A stretch of 32,134 bases of DNA, taken from assembly GCA_030619095.1 (NCBI GenBank), contig JAUXCB010000001.1, positions 1 to 32,134 of the forward strand. The letters are read 5' to 3'. Of this stretch, positions 28,890 to 32,134 are shown one piece after another; position 1 is the stretch's first letter; each line of letters opens with the position of its first letter. The position numbers and the translations under genes were made by a program. The stretch is from Verrucomicrobiota bacterium. GTDB taxonomy: Bacteria; Verrucomicrobiota; Kiritimatiellia; Kiritimatiellales; Tichowtungiaceae. The notes beneath the pieces are model-generated. The model worked only from the letters and a program-made list of their open reading frames with translations, was not told where the DNA came from and did not search any database.

Positions 28890-30194
28890 CTATCCCTCTC
28901 TCTTCTTTCTATTCTTTTCACCCGCCTGCTTACATACGTTCTTCAGCCGGCTTGCTTCGCAGGCAAACACCTCGCCGCGCTCATTAAAACCGCTAAACTG
29001 GTCGAAGCTGGTGCATGCAGGAGAAAGCAATATGGTATCGCCCGGCACGGCTCTCTCCCATGCGGCGGAAACCGCTTCTTCCAGTCTCCCGCAAGGAAGA
29101 CAAATAACAGAATCCTCCCATGCCGCCTGCATCGCTTCCGACGCTTCCCCAATAAGATATAGACGGGACACCTGCTGCGCCAGTAAATCTTTTACAAAAC
29201 TAAGATCCGTCTCCTTGGCCCGGCCCCCTGCAATCAAATGAACCCGCCCGGAACTCATCCGAAGCGCTGCACACATTCCGGCCAAGTTCGTGGCCTTGGA
29301 ATCATTAATAAATTTAACTCCATTCACCTCCGCCACCGGCTCCATCCGGTGCGGAAGTGGCTGAAAGGCTCGGGCGGAGTCCTCCAATGCGCTCGGCGGC
29401 AGCCCGCAGGCATCGCCGACTGCAGCAACCGCTGCGGCGGCGGCGGCAAGCACCTCATTGTCAAAGTAGGTCCCCGTCAAATCGACCTCACCGACGCGGC
29501 CTTCAAAAAACCGGTACCCAGCCCCCTGCTCCGTGCCAAAGGTCTCAGGCTCAACAGCAAACGGAAAATCGGCGGCGGCGGAAACAAAGCCAAAGGGAAG
29601 AATGGCCGTGTCGCCCGTTTCCATCTGTTTAAAAAGCCGCAGCTTGAGGGCGCCATAGGTCTCTATGTTGTTATGACGATCAAGGTGGTTGGGCAACACA
29701 TTGAGAAGCACGCCGACATCGGGACGGAACCGCTCCACCGTTTCGAGCTGAAAAGAACTGACCTCCATGACCAACCAGTCAGGACGTTCCGGCAACCGGA
29801 CCGCAGCAGAAACCGGAAAGCCGTAGTTGCCGCAGGGCACGGCGAACCGCCCGGCCTGCGCCAACATATCAACCATCCATTTAACCACCGTGCTTTTCCC
29901 GTTGGAGCCGGTCACCGCAATCACCGGACAATCTCGACGGGACCAGCCAAGCTCAAGCTCGGAAAGCAGAGGAACCCCTCGTTCCGCCAACTCCCTCACC
30001 CAAGGGTGCTCCAGCGAAAAGCCGGGGCTGAGAATGGCGACTTCCGGCTCAAAAGAAAGCGCCTCATATCGGTAGTCGGGAGTGGTTTCATCAGCAATTG
30101 AAACCACCGTCGCCCCTTCGCTCCGCAACAACGCCTCGGCGGCGCGCCCGCTTCGTCCGCACCCCAAAACCAGAGCTTCCCTGTATTTATGCAT
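28890..30194 (-). CDS. murD: UDP-N-acetylmuramoylalanine--D-glutamate ligase
   Basis: This 434-residue enzyme adds D-Glu to UDP-MurNAc-L-Ala in the cytoplasm. The N-terminal Rossmann-like domain has LVLGCGRSGRAAEALL. The ATP loop is TGSNGKST (95-102). VMEVSSFQLE, NVLPNHLDRH and HRMEPVAEVNGVKFINDSKATN are further Mur ligase motifs, and DTILLSPACTSFDQFSGFNERGEVF is the C-terminal domain signature. Length is normal. It overlaps no other gene and is followed immediately by the LysM lipoprotein. Confidence 0.96.
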   Translation of the reverse strand: MHKYREALVLGCGRSGRAAEALLRSEGATVVSIADETTPDYRYEALSFEPEVAILSPGFSLEHPWVRELAERGVPLLSELELGWSRRDCPVIAVTGSNGKSTVVKWMVDMLAQAGRFAVPCGNYGFPVSAAVRLPERPDWLVMEVSSFQLETVERFRPDVGVLLNVLPNHLDRHNNIETYGALKLRLFKQMETGDTAILPFGFVSAAADFPFAVEPETFGTEQGAGYRFFEGRVGEVDLTGTYFDNEVLAAAAAAVAAVGDACGLPPSALEDSARAFQPLPHRMEPVAEVNGVKFINDSKATNLAGMCAALRMSSGRVHLIAGGRAKETDLSFVKDLLAQQVSRLYLIGEASEAMQAAWEDSVICLPCGRLEEAVSAAWERAVPGDTILLSPACTSFDQFSGFNERGEVFACEASRLKNVCKQAGEKNRKKREG

Positions 30195-30246
30195 TCGGCA
30201 ACATTAAATGGGTGGAAGTCAGAATGCAGTTAAAATATGCGGGGGT

Positions 30247-30278
30247 AAACAGGTTTTTTAAACAGGTTTTGTTATGAT
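30247..30278 (+). promoter_or_regulatory. Promoter candidate with 11-bp direct repeats before the beta-CASP gene
   Basis: AAACAGGTTTT occurs at 30247-30257 and 30260-30270 (13-bp period), directly followed by TATGAT (30273-30278), a good -10 box. The repeats cover where a -35 would lie and could be an activator or repressor site. The ATG of the next gene is 82 bp downstream. Confidence 0.4.
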
Positions 30279-30359
30279 CCGCTGGTCAACCTGCGAGAAA
30301 ATGTTCATGCTGTGTAAAGAAGCAAAAACTGAACCCCATAAGGAAAGGACGCTGGAAAC

Positions 30360-31766
30360 ATGGATATAAAACTGAACTTCTTCGGCGCAGCAAAAAACGT
30401 CACCGGCTCCTGCTATTTTCTTGAGGCGAACGGTGTCCGACTCTTGGTGGATTGCGGTCTCTATCAGGAGCGCGATCTGAAGCCCCGCAACTGGGCTGAC
30501 TTCCCCGTACCGGCAGAGACCATCGACGCCGTCCTGCTCACCCACGCCCACCTCGATCACTGCGGCCGCCTGCCAAAGCTGGTCAAAGAGGGCTTCCGTG
30601 GAAAAATCTATGCAACCCCCGCCACAGCAGAAATTTCGACCATCATCATGCTCGATTCCGCTCACATCCAGGAAGAAGACATCAAACACAAAAAACGGCG
30701 CCACGAACGCTCCGGCAAAAAAAGCCCATTCCCCTACGAACCGCTCTATACAATGGAGGATGCCGAAAAAACCCGGTCGCTCTTCCACTCGGCGCGATAC
30801 AACACGAACATCGACATCGGCAGCGGGATCACCGCCGAGTTCCGCGAAGCAGGACACGTTTTCGGCTCGTCGATGATCCGCCTTACAGTGAACCAGGCTG
30901 GGGAAAAGCGAACCATTCTGTTTTCAGGCGATGTCGGCCGCCGGGATCTTCCGATCATGCGCGACCCCGCCCAGTTTGAGCAGGCCGACTACGTGCTGAT
31001 CGAATCAACCTACGGCGACCGCATCCACGGGCAGGTGGCGGACATCCCCGGCGAGCTGGAGCGCATCATTAACGAAACACAGCAGGCGGGCGGCAACATT
31101 GTGATTCCGAGCTTTGCGCTCGAACGGACCCAGGAGCTGCTTTACCACCTCAACAACCTGCTTAACGAAGACCGCATCCCGCACCTGCAGACTTTTGTCG
31201 ACAGCCCCATGGCCATCCGGGTAACGGACGTGTTTAAAAAACATCCTGAATTGTTCGACGAAGAAACCATGGCGCAGGTAAATGCCGGCGATCAACCGTG
31301 CGACTTCCCGGGGCTGACAATGTCCCGCACGGTCGACCAGTCCAAGGCGATCAAAGATGTCAAAGGCTCCGCGATCATTATTGCCGGCTCAGGCATGTGC
31401 ACCGGCGGACGGATCAAACACCACCTTAAAAGCAATATTGACCGTCCCGAAAGCACCATCCTCTTCGTGGGATATCAGGCGTTCGGCACTCTCGGCCGGG
31501 TGATTTTGGAAAAACCTGAAACCGTGCGGCTCTTTGGCGAGGACTACCCCGTCAAAGCCCGAATCGAAAAAATATCCGGCTTCTCGGCGCACGCCGACCA
31601 GAACGAGCTTCATCAGTGGATCTCATCGCTGAAAACCCCGCCGCGCAAGGTATTCATTACCCACGGTGAGGAATCGCAGGCTACCGCCTTCCAAAAATTC
31701 CTCTCCGGAAAAACAGGCTGGAACTGCACCGTCCCCGACTACGGCCAAGAAGTACTTCTGGACTGA
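30360..31766 (+). CDS. Beta-CASP metallo-beta-lactamase RNase (CPSF73/Ysh1-like)
   Basis: This 468-residue enzyme acts on RNA. The zinc motif THAHLDHCGR (61-70) and AGHVFGSSM, FSGDVGR and ESTYGDR belong to the metallo-lactamase domain. The beta-CASP part includes IPSFALERTQELLYHLNNL and FVDSPMAIRVTDVF. ISGFSAHADQNELHQWI and VFITHGEESQATAF form the RMMBL C-terminal domain. Bacterial members cut or trim RNA and are unlike the RNase J type in the absence of a long C-terminus. It stands alone on the plus strand with its own likely promoter. Confidence 0.9.
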   Translation: MDIKLNFFGAAKNVTGSCYFLEANGVRLLVDCGLYQERDLKPRNWADFPVPAETIDAVLLTHAHLDHCGRLPKLVKEGFRGKIYATPATAEISTIIMLDSAHIQEEDIKHKKRRHERSGKKSPFPYEPLYTMEDAEKTRSLFHSARYNTNIDIGSGITAEFREAGHVFGSSMIRLTVNQAGEKRTILFSGDVGRRDLPIMRDPAQFEQADYVLIESTYGDRIHGQVADIPGELERIINETQQAGGNIVIPSFALERTQELLYHLNNLLNEDRIPHLQTFVDSPMAIRVTDVFKKHPELFDEETMAQVNAGDQPCDFPGLTMSRTVDQSKAIKDVKGSAIIIAGSGMCTGGRIKHHLKSNIDRPESTILFVGYQAFGTLGRVILEKPETVRLFGEDYPVKARIEKISGFSAHADQNELHQWISSLKTPPRKVFITHGEESQATAFQKFLSGKTGWNCTVPDYGQEVLLD

Positions 31767-32110
31767 TCGCTTTCTACATAATTGCAAAACAACAAATTAT
31801 GAAAATGTTACGATGCCAGGTCTGCCCCGAATGGCACTAAGTTAAGCCTTTTTGGCACGGAGAAGGGATCCTCTTTTGTCCTTCAAAAAGACACCTTCTT
31901 CCTTAAATTTAACTCACGGATTTTTACTGTACAGCGAATTAAAACAGAAGCAACTTTCCATCCTTAAGCCAGCATGACGCTTTAGGCGGACTGGCACGTT
32001 TCACGAGGGGTTGCAAAAACGCTGAGAAAAGGGGTCAGAAAAGGGGTCAGCCAAAGAATCTTGCTGTTTTTATCCTTGATGTTCATTAATGCGTGCTGCA
32101 CGATGTGTTC
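31767..32110. other. Gene-free 344-bp stretch before a transposase start
   Basis: No credible ORF or RNA gene is present. It contains CATAATT/AATTATG (weak hairpin near 31780-31803), the phrase TGGCACTAAGTTAAGCC near 31831, and the tandem GGGGTCAG element described separately. It looks like the left flank of a transposase-associated repeat. Confidence 0.5.
32025..32050. repeat. Tandem AGAAAAGGGGTC repeat
   Basis: AGAAAAGGGGTC occurs at 32025-32036 and 32037-32048, followed by AG. GGGGTCAG repeats of this kind are found ahead of REP-associated transposase genes. The next start codon is 61 bp downstream. Confidence 0.7.
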
Positions 32111-32134
32111 ATGCCGAGACCTTTACGAGTGGAA
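32111..32134 (+). CDS. Start of a REP-associated tyrosine transposase (partial)
   Basis: Only eight codons are visible: MPRPLRVE. That is the usual start of Y1-type (IS200-like, RAYT) transposases, which read MPRPLRVExxGAxYHV. The preceding GGGGTCAG repeats fit. The identification rests on very few residues plus context; the rest is outside the window. Confidence 0.6.

Noticed and set aside
31831..31900. A terminator after the beta-CASP gene
   Set aside because: The possible stem (AGAAGG/CCTTCT) is short, has a long loop and no T-run.

Overview
The window is a typical bacterial chromosome segment of roughly 55% GC with dense, mostly minus-strand operons. Several things suggest the PVC superphylum, most likely a Kiritimatiellota/Verrucomicrobiota relative. 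These are a ThyX-type thymidylate synthase, an ECF sigma factor next to a membrane VWA protein, a cysteine-free L36, an S11 with a long acidic N-terminus, many short palindromic intergenic elements, and a REP-type transposase start preceded by GGGGTCAG repeats. That placement is inference; no 16S or other decisive marker is present.

Region 1 (1-8610, minus strand) is a surface-glycan block. Read in the direction of transcription it runs: phosphoglucomutase, half an ATP-grasp protein, a GT2-like glycosyltransferase, the Wzm/Wzt ABC exporter, a GT-D-like protein, an inositol-monophosphatase-family phosphatase, a PIG-L deacetylase, a Phd/VapC toxin-antitoxin pair, and the start of a NeuB/PseI nonulosonate synthase. 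It probably makes and exports a polysaccharide containing a nonulosonic acid. Region 2 (8611-15514) is housekeeping: acyl-CoA ligase (+), rlmN, purB, a DRE-TIM aldolase whose reading frame runs in from a broken integrase, and thyX (+).

Region 3 (15515-18906) holds an 86-bp cloverleaf-like repeat, then an ECF sigma factor and an anti-sigma-like/VWA fusion, followed by a decayed gene. Region 4 (18907-25634, minus) runs infA-rpmJ-rpsM-rpsK-rpoA-rplQ, a terminator, then pta-ackA, a GxxExxY-family gene, and an oligoribonuclease. rpsD is missing from its usual place between rpsK and rpoA.

The most unusual object is the GxxExxY gene. A perfect 25-bp inverted repeat (19538-19562 and 20381-20405) brackets the whole gene. 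The unit sits 20 bp from the ackA stop and 19 bp from the orn start. In the operon transcript the ORF would lie in the loop of a long stem, like the intervening sequences (IVS) of bacterial 23S rRNA. It may be a mobile or RNase III-processed cassette.

Region 5 (25717-32134) has a Fe-S PD-(D/E)XK nuclease (+), a murD-LysM lipoprotein-ftsW cell-wall cluster (-), a beta-CASP RNase (+), and a window-edge RAYT transposase start. Several families of short palindromes and word-like micro-repeats (TTCCAAnnnTTGGAA; GTAGGGCG plus hairpin; GGCAGAATAATT arrays) fill the intergenic spaces.
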